Below, piece by piece: positions 50,079-58,751 of a stretch of DNA of 64,000 bases; within the stretch, counting starts at the first letter, position 1, and each line of letters begins with the position of its first letter. The stretch is from contig JAIXQO010000003.1 in NCBI GenBank assembly GCA_027485695.1, positions 558,001 through 622,000 on the forward strand. The letters are read 5' to 3'. Both the position numbers and the translations under genes were made by a program. Source of the stretch: Pseudomonadota bacterium. Its GTDB lineage: Bacteria; Bdellovibrionota; UBA1018. The notes beneath the pieces were generated by a model. It worked only from the letters and a program-made list of their open reading frames with translations, did not search any database and was not told the origin of the DNA.

Positions 50079-50579
50079 CTAAGCAGCCCCGTGGCACTTC
50101 TTGAACTTCTTGCCACTGCCGCAGTTGCAAGGATCGTTGCGGCCCACCTTAGGTTCCTGACGGACGTATGGCCCTTGGTGGAGTCCGTGGGCGTCATAGA
50201 ACATCCACTGACCGTTTTCCTTCTCGAAGAAGCTCTTTTCGTAGTGGTCATTTTCTTTGCCGTCGATCGAGTACTTAGCGTGGAAAATGATGATGCCTTT
50301 GTCGTCCGTCGCTTCTCCGGCTTCTTTGTTCAGCACCTCGAGGCCGAGCCACTGGGAGTTCTTGGACCATTCCTCGATCTCAGAACGTTTCACTTCGCCT
50401 CGGGTCTTGGAATGGTGGGTATTGACGATGTAATCGATTTCACCGAGTGCGAACGCGGAATAGCGAGCGCGGAGCAGCTCCTCGGCCGTTTTCGGCTGGG
50501 CGTCTTTTTTGATGATCGGCTCGCAGCACGCGCCAAAGGTTTTACCAGAGTGACAGAGGCAGTTTTCGGTGGATTTCAT
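50079..50579 (-). CDS. ychJ: YchJ-family protein with two SEC-C motifs
   Basis: 166 residues from ATG 50579; the longer frame overlaps the divergent cyaY start. An N-terminal SEC-C-like motif ([13 protein letters not shown]), the central domain ([25 protein letters not shown], then WLGLEVL and WMFYDAHG) and a C-terminal SEC-C zinc motif ([19 protein letters not shown]) match the UPF0225/YchJ family exactly. The SEC-C motif binds zinc and often contacts the ribosome or SecB. The precise role is unknown. Confidence 0.93.
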   Translation of the reverse strand: MKSTENCLCHSGKTFGACCEPIIKKDAQPKTAEELLRARYSAFALGEIDYIVNTHHSKTRGEVKRSEIEEWSKNSQWLGLEVLNKEAGEATDDKGIIIFHAKYSIDGKENDHYEKSFFEKENGQWMFYDAHGLHQGPYVRQEPKVGRNDPCNCGSGKKFKKCHGAA

Positions 50580-50670
50580 AGGGCTCAGTTTATCTCGACT
50601 GGCGAAATCGGCCAGCCCTTTTTGCAGGCCAAAGATTCCTTTTGGGGTCCTTTTGTGAGAAAAATGGGGC

Positions 50671-51030
50671 ATGAACCAGCAGTTGAACGGCCAGTTCCGC
50701 GATGAGGCCCATTATCGGGATACCATGAAAACGACCCTGGATCGGGTGATGGACGCGTTTGATGCCATCGACCCGGACGTGATCGACAGCTCCTCTCAGT
50801 TTGGGGCGCTGACTCTGACGTTCTCGGGGGGGCGCAAGTGTATCCTGAGCGCTCAACCATCCGTGCAACAGCTCTGGATGGCCGTTGCCGCCAAAGGCAT
50901 CGCGCATCACTTCAATTACGATTTTTCAAAGCAACAATGGTTCGATGACAAAGGTCAGGGGATCGAGCTTTTCTCGTATCTTTCGAGCCTGGTCAAAGAA
51001 CTCTCCAGCGTCGATATCGCCTGGAAATAA
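50671..51030 (+). CDS. cyaY: Frataxin / iron donor protein CyaY
   Basis: 119 residues. An acidic first helix ([18 protein letters not shown] in outline), strands with [25 protein letters not shown], and the ending [10 protein letters not shown] ... [22 protein letters not shown] follow the frataxin fold, including the Q-x-W/LW block. Frataxin binds iron and modulates IscS-IscU cluster assembly. It is followed after 15 bases by a dithiol glutaredoxin gene, and divergent from ychJ. Confidence 0.85.
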   Translation: MNQQLNGQFRDEAHYRDTMKTTLDRVMDAFDAIDPDVIDSSSQFGALTLTFSGGRKCILSAQPSVQQLWMAVAAKGIAHHFNYDFSKQQWFDDKGQGIELFSYLSSLVKELSSVDIAWK

Positions 51031-51045
51031 CCAAGGAGAATTCTC

Positions 51046-51294
51046 ATGGGTGTCACTGTATATACGATGGATCACTGCCCGTACTGCGAGCGCGCCAAGG
51101 CGCTCCTGACTCAAAAAGGTGTGCCCTACAAAGAAGTGCGTGTGCCCATGGACGACGATGCTCAGTGGGATGCACTTGAGAAAAGAAGCGGTTTGAAAAC
51201 CATGCCGCAAATCTTTAACGGTGAGGCGCTCATTGGTGGTTACAACGATCTCGCCGCCTTGGATCGCGCCAAGGGCCTGGATCATTTGAAGTAA
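51046..51294 (+). CDS. grxC: Dithiol glutaredoxin, GrxC type
   Basis: 82 residues. The CPYC active site (DHCPYCERAK), the cis-Pro block TMPQIFNGEALIGGYNDL and the short length fit glutaredoxin 3. It reduces protein disulfides or glutathione mixed disulfides in the cytoplasm. CAAGGAGAA precedes the ATG. It is co-transcribed with cyaY, and thus sits in an iron-sulfur context as the bolA-grxD pair does. Confidence 0.95.
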   Translation: MGVTVYTMDHCPYCERAKALLTQKGVPYKEVRVPMDDDAQWDALEKRSGLKTMPQIFNGEALIGGYNDLAALDRAKGLDHLK

Positions 51295-51309
51295 TCACGA
51301 TTTCATGGT

Positions 51310-52899
51310 CTATCGATTTTTGATCTTGAACAGTTCGAGGTACTGATCTCGATCGATGAGATCTTTTGTCCAAGGCCTCGCATCACATTTCTGCACGAGC
51401 GTTTTCCACTGAGTGTCTGAAATATTCGGAGAGTATTTGCGCTCTCTGAGAACAGCCAACGCTGTTCGATCGTCTCGGGAAATACGGCTCTGGCAATTCT
51501 GCTTGAGCTCAAGTTCGTCGCGAGAAAGTGTGGAGATGAGCTGGATGATCGGACGAGTCTTGGGCGTGTACTCCAATCCCAGAACTTGCGCACAGGCGGC
51601 TTGGACTTTGGAGTCTAAGGTTACGCTCGCTCGTAGCTCCTGACTCCAGGTTTGGATGTCATCTGCGAGAGCGTCGTATCCTTTTGGATACTGCTGATAG
51701 AGTTCAGCCATGATGCGTTTTTGTACGCTTTCAATTGATTTCGGATCGAACTTGGCTCGATTCACTAGGCAGTCTGAGGTTGTCGTGATGTCTTTGATCG
51801 TAGACGATAAGTCTGCATGGAGCTTAGCAGAACGTAGCTTTTCGGGAATCGCGTGTTCGTAAGCTTCTAGCGTCTTTGGATCTTTTGGATCGATCTTGAA
51901 CCCAAAATTCTTATCATATTGCATCGAAAACTTCACGGGTGAGGGGGGCGGTGGTTTCAATTCGGCGTTTGAATTCGCTTGGGATCCAGTAGCGGGTTTG
52001 ACTGTTTGTTGCTCGGAAATTTTCCCAGACGATTCACCCTGGATTTGTTTCTCATCGCGATAACTGTAACGAGTTCTGAGCCAAATTTCGCCAAACCGGA
52101 TCCCGGCGTATTGATTCGCCTTGAGTTCATTCTTGAGTAAGTCTGTGAGTCGGATCTTTGAGAACGAGACAGAATCTGTTTTGGGGCAATCATCACATTG
52201 GCGTGCCGTCGCTGAGCAAGCTTGAGAGGCTTTTGCCGCGGATTGCATCAGCGCTTCATAGGACGCCATTGTTTTTTGGAGATTCTTGAGTTCGCGATCG
52301 AGAACCGCGAGATCACCTTTGAGTTCGTCAATGGATTTATTGGCGTAGGCAGAGCTGATCAATTTAAGCGGATTGATGATGCTAGACTGATACTGCGTTT
52401 TCGAGCTAAATGCCGATCCGCCCGAGACTTCAGCAATCATACTGAGGAACGATAGGTCTTCGAGTTCCAAATGATAAGGGGAGGCGTCGTCTTTTTGGGC
52501 TTCTAGAACGGGCCGTAGGGTCTCCACGACGTCTTTTAACGATTTTCGTGAGAAGGAGTTTTCTATGAATGCTTGATGAGCCTTTTTAAAATCATCAGAG
52601 TTCTCGATGTTTTGAGCATTTAAATCGCGAAGAACGCCATCAATGACACTTTCGATCCCACGTTTATTTTCGTCGAGTGCCCGATCGTGTGAGGTGACTT
52701 GAGTTAAGTAAGCCCATGCCATGCGATGCAGTGTCAGCTTAGCCTGAAGATTGAAATATTTTTTAGAGAAGGACGGATCTTTTGCCTGTAAGTAGGCGAA
52801 CATCTGGTTTTCGCAATCGCCCTCAGATCCGGCCCAAGCGAACGTTGGCGCAAGACTTAGGCTGAATAAAAGAGTGATGATTGTCAGGCCTCTTGTCAT
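51310..52899 (-). CDS. Large secreted protein of unknown function
   Basis: 529 residues with a signal peptide (cleavage near AWA-G). It is mainly helical with a coiled-coil-like segment (about 195-225, KGDLAVLDRELKNLQK), a cysteine group QACSATARQCDDCPK and a Pro/Ser-rich linker (about 300-325, ELKPPPPSP). No domain is recognised. It starts in the ATGA of the preceding gene (52896-52899). The pair looks more AT-rich than neighbours by eye. Confidence 0.7.
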   Translation of the reverse strand: MTRGLTIITLLFSLSLAPTFAWAGSEGDCENQMFAYLQAKDPSFSKKYFNLQAKLTLHRMAWAYLTQVTSHDRALDENKRGIESVIDGVLRDLNAQNIENSDDFKKAHQAFIENSFSRKSLKDVVETLRPVLEAQKDDASPYHLELEDLSFLSMIAEVSGGSAFSSKTQYQSSIINPLKLISSAYANKSIDELKGDLAVLDRELKNLQKTMASYEALMQSAAKASQACSATARQCDDCPKTDSVSFSKIRLTDLLKNELKANQYAGIRFGEIWLRTRYSYRDEKQIQGESSGKISEQQTVKPATGSQANSNAELKPPPPSPVKFSMQYDKNFGFKIDPKDPKTLEAYEHAIPEKLRSAKLHADLSSTIKDITTTSDCLVNRAKFDPKSIESVQKRIMAELYQQYPKGYDALADDIQTWSQELRASVTLDSKVQAACAQVLGLEYTPKTRPIIQLISTLSRDELELKQNCQSRISRDDRTALAVLRERKYSPNISDTQWKTLVQKCDARPWTKDLIDRDQYLELFKIKNR

Positions 52900-54587
52900 G
52901 GCGTACCCCCAACTTGATCGGGAAGGAGTAGGTCAGAATCGGGAGGGTCACGTCGATTGCGTTTTCTTTTGACGGTCTTCTCGCAGAGAGCGTTTCCGAA
53001 TTTTCTAAAAAACTCTGCCATGGTCATGGGCACATTTTTTAGACCGTCGATGTCTGCGCGCACTTTCTCCCCAGGTGTAAGCCGGGGTGAGTTGTTCAAA
53101 TCTACTTTTGGGTTCTTCAGGATCGAGATAACCTTGGCGCCGACCGCGAGTACGAATAGGGGGGCGTATTTGATGATGAACGGTTGACCTAAAGTACTAG
53201 CCGCGATGACCCAACTGAGAGAGCCCACGAGCATTCCATAGCTGAGCAGCTTAAAGGAATGGATGGATCGTTCGATGGCCCGGTTTCTGAGGATACGAAT
53301 CATCAGAATTTCTTCGGCCTTTGCGCCAGCAGTAACCATTTTTTGCAGCTGAATCGTGTAAACGGCAGCGGCAAATTTGTAGTAGTCGCTCGCTGTATTG
53401 TAGATTTTTTCTAGAACCGTTTCCCAGTATCCTTGAGTGAGCATAGTGATGCCGGTCATCAGGCCAATATCCCGTATCACGGGTGAGAGTCTCATTTCTT
53501 CTGGGAGTGTATATCCCATTCCGTTCCAAACCATTTCGCCGGTGAACAACGCCGCTAGTACGAGAGGTCGTCCGATGCTCGTCACCGCATTGATCCCGAC
53601 CTCGGTCAGCCCCCACTTTGCTAACTTGGCTCCACCTGAGCTCTTGACGACGCGTCCCTCCGCATCTACTGGGATCTCAATTAAGTCCAGAAGTGTAATA
53701 TCTTTTTTGCCGCGGAGATTCGCATACTTTTGCGCTAACATGTTGCGAAGTGAGATCGGAATATTCCGAAGTTCCACTCTCAGGCGGTGTTCAGATACCA
53801 GCTGGAAAAACCGTTTGGTATGCCACTGGATAAATCCGGACATGAATGCGCTCAAAGATCCCATGGTGACCGATGATATTTTTGAATAGCCGGAAGTGGC
53901 GAGGCTGATCGATGATCCAAGTAGGCTGAGTCCGAATCTAGCCATAGTAAACTTGTATCGGAAGTTACCTTTGTCGATTGCGTGATTGAAAAGGTGATTC
54001 GCCAGTTGCTCCGTGGCATCGTGTTCCGCGAGTGACATTTGGCCAAAATCTAATTTTTCGATCTGTTGATCAATTTTTGAAAGCTCTTGTGAATTGATCT
54101 TTTGGTTTTTGAAGTCTTTGTCGTATCCAGCGAGTGGATCTTCCTTTTTAGCTTTGTTCGAACCCTCGTCAGCAGGAGACCGCTCCGTCAGAGTGGGCTT
54201 CCCCTGAATTCGACTCACTAATTCAAGATCCGCTGGGTCGACCGTTTTGAATATTCGCTCTGATTTTTCTGAGGTGGCGATACCGAAACGATCCAGAACC
54301 TGACGAATTTTGGATTGTTCGGATTGTGGATAGAGAGCTAGCGCTTGAGCGTCGGCTATTCCGCGAAGTGCAGCTGGGCTTTTCTTCTGAACGATCGTGA
54401 GCAGTGCTTGAAGCGCTTCTTCCGGAGTATCTCCTTCACCAATCGCGAGTTCAGCTTCTCGGTAGTTTGGATCATTCTTCGGCATGCCATACGGGGAAAA
54501 GTCTTGATAGAACGCGGACGAGTCAGCATGAACCGCAGTCGGCCAAGTAGTAGAGATCAAAATGAGTAGTAAGAAAATGGCGCGCAT
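52896..54587 (-). CDS. Large membrane protein of unknown function
   Basis: 563 residues with a signal peptide (cleavage near VHA-D). Residues about 25-190 look soluble and helical; then comes a membrane region with about four or five hydrophobic segments (for example FGLSLLGSSISLATSGY, AVTSIGRPLVLAALFTG, SYGMLVGSLSWVIAAS, APLFVLAVGAKVISIL). A charged C-terminus follows (KRKRNRRDPPDSD). No family is recognised. It overlaps the downstream secreted protein gene by 4 bases, indicating joint function in the envelope. Confidence 0.7.
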   Translation of the reverse strand: MRAIFLLLILISTTWPTAVHADSSAFYQDFSPYGMPKNDPNYREAELAIGEGDTPEEALQALLTIVQKKSPAALRGIADAQALALYPQSEQSKIRQVLDRFGIATSEKSERIFKTVDPADLELVSRIQGKPTLTERSPADEGSNKAKKEDPLAGYDKDFKNQKINSQELSKIDQQIEKLDFGQMSLAEHDATEQLANHLFNHAIDKGNFRYKFTMARFGLSLLGSSISLATSGYSKISSVTMGSLSAFMSGFIQWHTKRFFQLVSEHRLRVELRNIPISLRNMLAQKYANLRGKKDITLLDLIEIPVDAEGRVVKSSGGAKLAKWGLTEVGINAVTSIGRPLVLAALFTGEMVWNGMGYTLPEEMRLSPVIRDIGLMTGITMLTQGYWETVLEKIYNTASDYYKFAAAVYTIQLQKMVTAGAKAEEILMIRILRNRAIERSIHSFKLLSYGMLVGSLSWVIAASTLGQPFIIKYAPLFVLAVGAKVISILKNPKVDLNNSPRLTPGEKVRADIDGLKNVPMTMAEFFRKFGNALCEKTVKRKRNRRDPPDSDLLLPDQVGGTP

Positions 54588-54680
54588 GTCCCTAAGAATT
54601 CATCGGCGCAACAACCGATAATCCTAAGCGCGTTATCAAACAAAAGCAGAACTGATGCCGTTCAGCTGACGCCAGGTCAG

Positions 54681-55193
54681 CTAAATGACATCCCCGCACT
54701 CGCGTTGCAGCTTGAGCTGAATCGCTTTGCGGAGTTCTTCTGTACGTTCGCCCACATAGAGAGCGGCTTTGAGGTAGCTGGGGTAGCCGGGGAAGTTCTT
54801 CTTGTCGTAGCAAACGAGTTGAATACGCACAGCTCGGCCGTCAGGCAAATGACCTTCGAACTCTCGTGAGCGACTGATTCCGGATTCAAAAATAGGCTGA
54901 CGCTCAATGAGGGTTAGGTTTTTGACGGAGAACGATGGAATCAATGTCGCCGAATGTGTTTGTGCGACAAAATTTACCGACGCGCGAAGTTCCGCGCTGG
55001 GATCCAATTGGTGAATGTCGATACGCGTGATGGACGCGTCGTTACCATCAGATTCAGCGAATCGGTATTGGCCGGCTGGGGCGGGGAGTAGGCTTGATCG
55101 CGCGGAGATGAGTGCAAGCGCGGTTACTCCGATGAAGGAGCCCCAGAGACGGAAACGTTTTTGTTTCGATACCGTATTCGATAAATTCTGCAT
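54681..55193 (-). CDS. Membrane-anchored or exported protein of unknown function
   Basis: 170 residues. A basic start (KQKRFR) and one hydrophobic segment (about 17-32) form an anchor or signal. The rest is a beta-rich soluble domain with two cysteines (LVCYDKKNF and ECGDVI). The start codon ATG 55193 has no strong ribosome-binding site. It is upstream of the two-gene pair on the same strand and may share its transcript. Confidence 0.6.
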   Translation of the reverse strand: MQNLSNTVSKQKRFRLWGSFIGVTALALISARSSLLPAPAGQYRFAESDGNDASITRIDIHQLDPSAELRASVNFVAQTHSATLIPSFSVKNLTLIERQPIFESGISRSREFEGHLPDGRAVRIQLVCYDKKNFPGYPSYLKAALYVGERTEELRKAIQLKLQRECGDVI

Positions 55194-55297
55194 ATCGATT
55201 ATGTATTAACAAAAACCGAGCGTTCCCGAGTGTGGAATTTGAGAGAAAAAGCAGGAAGAAGGCGTTACTTCCGTTACAAATTCTCCGAGTGAGCGAA

Positions 55298-56158
55298 CTA
55301 GCGGACGAAAACGACGAAATCAGCCATCGGTCCGTCGATCATGGATCCGGAAATCAACTCCGCGCGTTCCGTTGGGGAAACCAGCGCGGCCGACTCGATT
55401 CGTATAGATACCCGTCTGCCGGGGAGCCTGCGCTCCAAGCTCGCGTATACGCCGTCGAAATAGTTCGAGTGAAAATTTCCAACGATGAGGAATCGTAACT
55501 CGTTGCTTGGGTGGATTTCTATCTGGTGTGCGATCACTTCATCGACTAAGCACTGAGCGGCGAAGTAATTCTCGATAGTTGCAGGGTCTCCGTGGCCCCC
55601 CATCGCATCGATGAATCGACGACGGTAGCCTTCGCCACCCATGACGAATCCAGGGGGAAGTAGTGCGGGATCAAGCGCGGAAATGCCGCCTCGGACGACT
55701 GGGGCTTTTTCATTTCGGGTGAGGTTCGTTGCAACGAGGGTGCCTCGGTATTTTTTGATCGTGTCTAGTACAGGGCTATAAAGTCGCTCTGATCGACCTA
55801 TGCCGAAGATCTGATCAATGGCTTGCTCCGAGGTGAGCGTATTCTGTAGAAAAGAATCAAAAATGGATTGAACGCGGGCTGAGTCGCTGACAGCGAGAAA
55901 CTCCCAGAAGACTGTCGGACGAAATAATGGTTTCAACGCAGAGACATGGTCAATGATCTCGGCCTCGGCGCGCTGAACTTCGGCGGTCGCATGGGTTTCC
56001 CCGAGAACCCACTCCGAGAAAGGTTCGATCTGTTGGTAGAATTGAGCCTCGGTGATGGGTTGCCCAGTTCGCCCTTCGAAAATTTCGAGCTGCGCGCAAG
56101 CCAGGGTCGGAGCCAAGAAGAGGGCGATCTTTGCGATCCAATTGAGTCTCATCAACAT
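55298..56158 (-). CDS. ChaN-like (haem-binding uptake/Tiki superfamily) secreted protein
   Basis: 286 residues with a signal peptide (cleavage near ACA-Q). VLGETHATAEVQRAEAEIIDHV near the start (E-T-H motif), FWEFLAVSDSARVQ, LYSPVLDTIKKYRGTLVATNLTRN, and FLIVGNFHSNYFDGVYASLERRL match the ChaN family (PF04187), where conserved Glu and His residues line the metal or haem site. ChaN binds haem; other members of the superfamily are metalloproteases. No lipobox is seen, unlike many ChaN proteins. A nearby MFS exporter may act with it. Confidence 0.82.
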   Translation of the reverse strand: MLMRLNWIAKIALFLAPTLACAQLEIFEGRTGQPITEAQFYQQIEPFSEWVLGETHATAEVQRAEAEIIDHVSALKPLFRPTVFWEFLAVSDSARVQSIFDSFLQNTLTSEQAIDQIFGIGRSERLYSPVLDTIKKYRGTLVATNLTRNEKAPVVRGGISALDPALLPPGFVMGGEGYRRRFIDAMGGHGDPATIENYFAAQCLVDEVIAHQIEIHPSNELRFLIVGNFHSNYFDGVYASLERRLPGRRVSIRIESAALVSPTERAELISGSMIDGPMADFVVFVR

Positions 56159-56208
56159 GAGATGGATCTACCAAAAACCCTCGTCAAAAGATAGCGCGCT
56201 GGACCTAC

Positions 56209-57459
56209 TTAGCTGGCCCGAGGTTTCCGGTAGTTCCAATAGGCCTTGAGGCGCCATGTCAGCCAGAGAATCGCTGGGATACCGACCGCCGCTGAAAACG
56301 GTACGGCCACCTCGATGGATTTCTTCTCGGCCAGGTACCCGAGCCAAGCGCCTCCGACTAGAGGACCTGTCATGTAGCTCAGCATTTCAATTCCGACGAA
56401 TTTTCCGCGATTTTCCGGTTCGATTTGATCGTTCCAAATGGTTCCACGAAATATGCCGCTAATCATGTCGAAGAAACCAGCAATCACCAAAAAGAAGCAA
56501 GCCGCCGGGAGCCAGGGTGACAAGCCCATGCAGAGCACTCCGGCGCACCAAACGAGCGAAGCATAGGTGATCATGCGGCCCTGGAACTCGATGCGTTTGG
56601 TCCAACCGCTGAAAATACTCGCCAAGAATGCGCCGAGTGCGACGGACGAGTGCAGAAAGCCAAGTGCGCGGCTGCCGCCAAAACGTTCCGAAAGTGCCGG
56701 GAACAAAAGCGCCGGATAAGCGAAGCCCATCGCTGCAATATCGACGAAGTAGGTTCCAAGTAGGAGTGGGCTCTTCCAGGCGCGTGAAAAACCCTCGCTC
56801 CAGCTCAGTTCTATCTTGTTCGGATCAGGCACATAGGCAGGCGGCTTGATTTGGTAAACCCAGAAAATGGACAAAAGGTAGCTGCACGAATCGATCGCGT
56901 AAATCCACTGCATCGGAAACGCTGAGATCAACCAAGCCGCAAGACTCGGGCCGATCAGTGCCGAGAAAGTGAATCGAAATCCGTTCAGCGCGCTCATCGC
57001 CAGGTAATCGTCTTTGGGGACGAGCTGCGGGCCAAGAGCGTCGAGTGCTGGACGATGGAGTCCGGTAAAAAAACTCGAGATTGCGACGAATGAGTACAGT
57101 AGCGCGGTCGTTGCTTCTCCGCGAGCGGTAATGATTGCGAGCGCTCCCAGGAGAATAGCGAGCGCTAGTTCGAATCGAAGGATGAGTCGTCTGCGATCTT
57201 CTTGGTCGGCAAGTTTTCCGCCCAGGATTCCGCCCAGCGCGAGTGGCCCCAGTTGGAAAATTCCGATCATTCCCACCTGTGCCGTGGAATGGGTCAGAAG
57301 ATGGATCTGATAGGGGACCGCTACCTGAGTGAGCGACGTACCGAAATACGAAATCATCTGCCCAGAAAAAAGCAGGCGATAATTGCGATGTTTTTTGAGT
57401 GGAGAAAGATCCAGCAGATAAGAACGTGCGCTCATAGGAAGTAGCGCTTGATTCTCCAT
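56209..57459 (-). CDS. MFS transporter, EntS/MFS_3-like exporter
   Basis: 416 residues with about twelve transmembrane segments. FSGQMISYFGTSLTQVAVPYQ at helix 1 and LGGKLADQEDRRRLIL in the first cytoplasmic loop (G-x-x-x-D-x-x-x-R-R motif) match the MFS_3 group, which includes enterobactin exporter EntS and macrolide exporters. Substrate unknown. Its start overlaps the 3' end of the ClC gene by 28 bases, so they are translated together. Confidence 0.85.
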   Translation of the reverse strand: MENQALLPMSARSYLLDLSPLKKHRNYRLLFSGQMISYFGTSLTQVAVPYQIHLLTHSTAQVGMIGIFQLGPLALGGILGGKLADQEDRRRLILRFELALAILLGALAIITARGEATTALLYSFVAISSFFTGLHRPALDALGPQLVPKDDYLAMSALNGFRFTFSALIGPSLAAWLISAFPMQWIYAIDSCSYLLSIFWVYQIKPPAYVPDPNKIELSWSEGFSRAWKSPLLLGTYFVDIAAMGFAYPALLFPALSERFGGSRALGFLHSSVALGAFLASIFSGWTKRIEFQGRMITYASLVWCAGVLCMGLSPWLPAACFFLVIAGFFDMISGIFRGTIWNDQIEPENRGKFVGIEMLSYMTGPLVGGAWLGYLAEKKSIEVAVPFSAAVGIPAILWLTWRLKAYWNYRKPRAS

Positions 57460-58700
57460 CGGTCAAGACTGGGAATCAAGTACAGGCTATCGGTCCCGCC
57501 GATGGAATGCGAGATTGCGCAAACGAGGATAGCAAACGGTAGTGTGCCCCAACCGCCGAGGCCCACGACCAGTGCGATGGAGGCCAGTGGACAGCGGCTG
57601 GCCTGCGCAAATACTCCACCGAATCCGAGGGCTGCGAGTTGAGAGGCTGTGAATCCAAGCGGCATCCATTCGACGAGTCGAGACCCCGACGCGCCAGAAA
57701 ACAAGCTCCCCAAACTGCTACCGATCCAGAGGAGCGGGGTGTACTCGCCTCCTTTGAGGCCGATGCCGATCGAAAACGCCGTAGCAATCGTCTTGATCAA
57801 GGGTTCAAACAACAGGGCCTGGGCTTGAAAAAATCGACGAATTCCTTCGACACCGAGTCCCTGCGAAGTTACTCCCCAGGGTGATGCGAGTAAGGCGGTG
57901 AGTGAAACTGCGATCAAAAAAATCCATGCCTGAGGGCGAGTCACTCGTTCGAGAAAACTCCGCAGCTTCTTCACGATGAGGTGAAATAAAAAAGATAAAG
58001 CGCCCGCCGTAAACCCGATCGCGACCGCGATGAAGTAGCGAGAAAACTCGGTCCATCCGAGTGAGTTCGTGGGGTGAACCGTGGATTGAAAAAATGGAAA
58101 TGACCGTCCGAGCGCCACCCAGATACCTACAAAGCAGGCATAGAGAGCAAACGTACGCAGCATCGTCTGGCGTTTCAAATCTCCGGTTTCAATTGCTAGG
58201 AGAGCGCCCGCAACCACGTTGCCGGTGGCGGCTGCAAATGCGCAACCGACCAGGGAGGCAATCTCGTCCGATTCCGAGTCCTTCTCGTGTCGAACGGCGA
58301 GAAAGATAAAAACCGTGACGAGAATGACGACGCCTTCTCGCCCGACCGAAGCTCCGATTGAGTGACTCAAAAAAACTGCGAACAAGAACAAGATGAGCGG
58401 GCCGATTTTTCTGGAACGGGGTTGATGGGCGAGTCGATTTTCCGCATGAATGAGCGCGGAGAGACCGGGAATTCTCAACCGTTCATGCCGATCCATCCAA
58501 GAGAGGAGAACGGCGACGAGTGGAATGAAAAAAAGTGTCTGAGGCCACGCCTCGTGAACCTGCCCGGCGCTCTCGATGAATCGTCCCACAGCTTCGCTCA
58601 CGAGAATGCAGAGGAAAGCCCAGATCGGTATTGCAGCCCAGCCATGCTGGACGCGCTTCGAAACATTTTTTTTTGAATTCGCTTGGGAACTTCTCCTCAT
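57432..58700 (-). CDS. ClC-family transporter, resembling CLC-F
   Basis: 422 residues, about ten to twelve membrane helices. The gating-glutamate motif GASVGREG (about 116-123), the LRIPGLSALI block where canonical ClC has GSGIP, and GLKGGEYTPLLWIGSSLG (canonical GGIFAPSL) are visible. The GGE-x-TPL form and short length without CBS domains resemble fluoride/proton antiporters (CLC-F), which would expel fluoride; this is by motif memory only. Start ATG 58700 lies in a 10-bp inverted repeat and no ribosome-binding site precedes it. It heads an operon with the MFS gene. Confidence 0.85.
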   Translation of the reverse strand: MRRSSQANSKKNVSKRVQHGWAAIPIWAFLCILVSEAVGRFIESAGQVHEAWPQTLFFIPLVAVLLSWMDRHERLRIPGLSALIHAENRLAHQPRSRKIGPLILFLFAVFLSHSIGASVGREGVVILVTVFIFLAVRHEKDSESDEIASLVGCAFAAATGNVVAGALLAIETGDLKRQTMLRTFALYACFVGIWVALGRSFPFFQSTVHPTNSLGWTEFSRYFIAVAIGFTAGALSFLFHLIVKKLRSFLERVTRPQAWIFLIAVSLTALLASPWGVTSQGLGVEGIRRFFQAQALLFEPLIKTIATAFSIGIGLKGGEYTPLLWIGSSLGSLFSGASGSRLVEWMPLGFTASQLAALGFGGVFAQASRCPLASIALVVGLGGWGTLPFAILVCAISHSIGGTDSLYLIPSLDRWRIKRYFL

Positions 58701-58734
58701 GAAACAGATTGTTTCAAAATTCGGATGAGGAGAA
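58691..58734 (-). promoter_or_regulatory. Inverted repeat enclosing the ClC start codon
   Basis: TTCTCCTCAT (58691-58700) and ATGAGGAGAA (58725-58734) are perfect 10-bp complements, with an inner 5-bp stem GAAAC/GTTTC (58701-58705 with 58711-58715). In the ClC mRNA the outer stem pairs the start codon and next seven bases with the leader. It may control translation, or be an operator palindrome in DNA. Confidence 0.6.
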
Positions 58735-58751
58735 AAGCGATATATCCGTGG

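Noticed and set aside
58701-58751. Fluoride riboswitch upstream of the CLC-F-like gene
   Set aside because: Only about 50 bases separate it from the next gene and the conserved fluoride-aptamer sequence is not visible.
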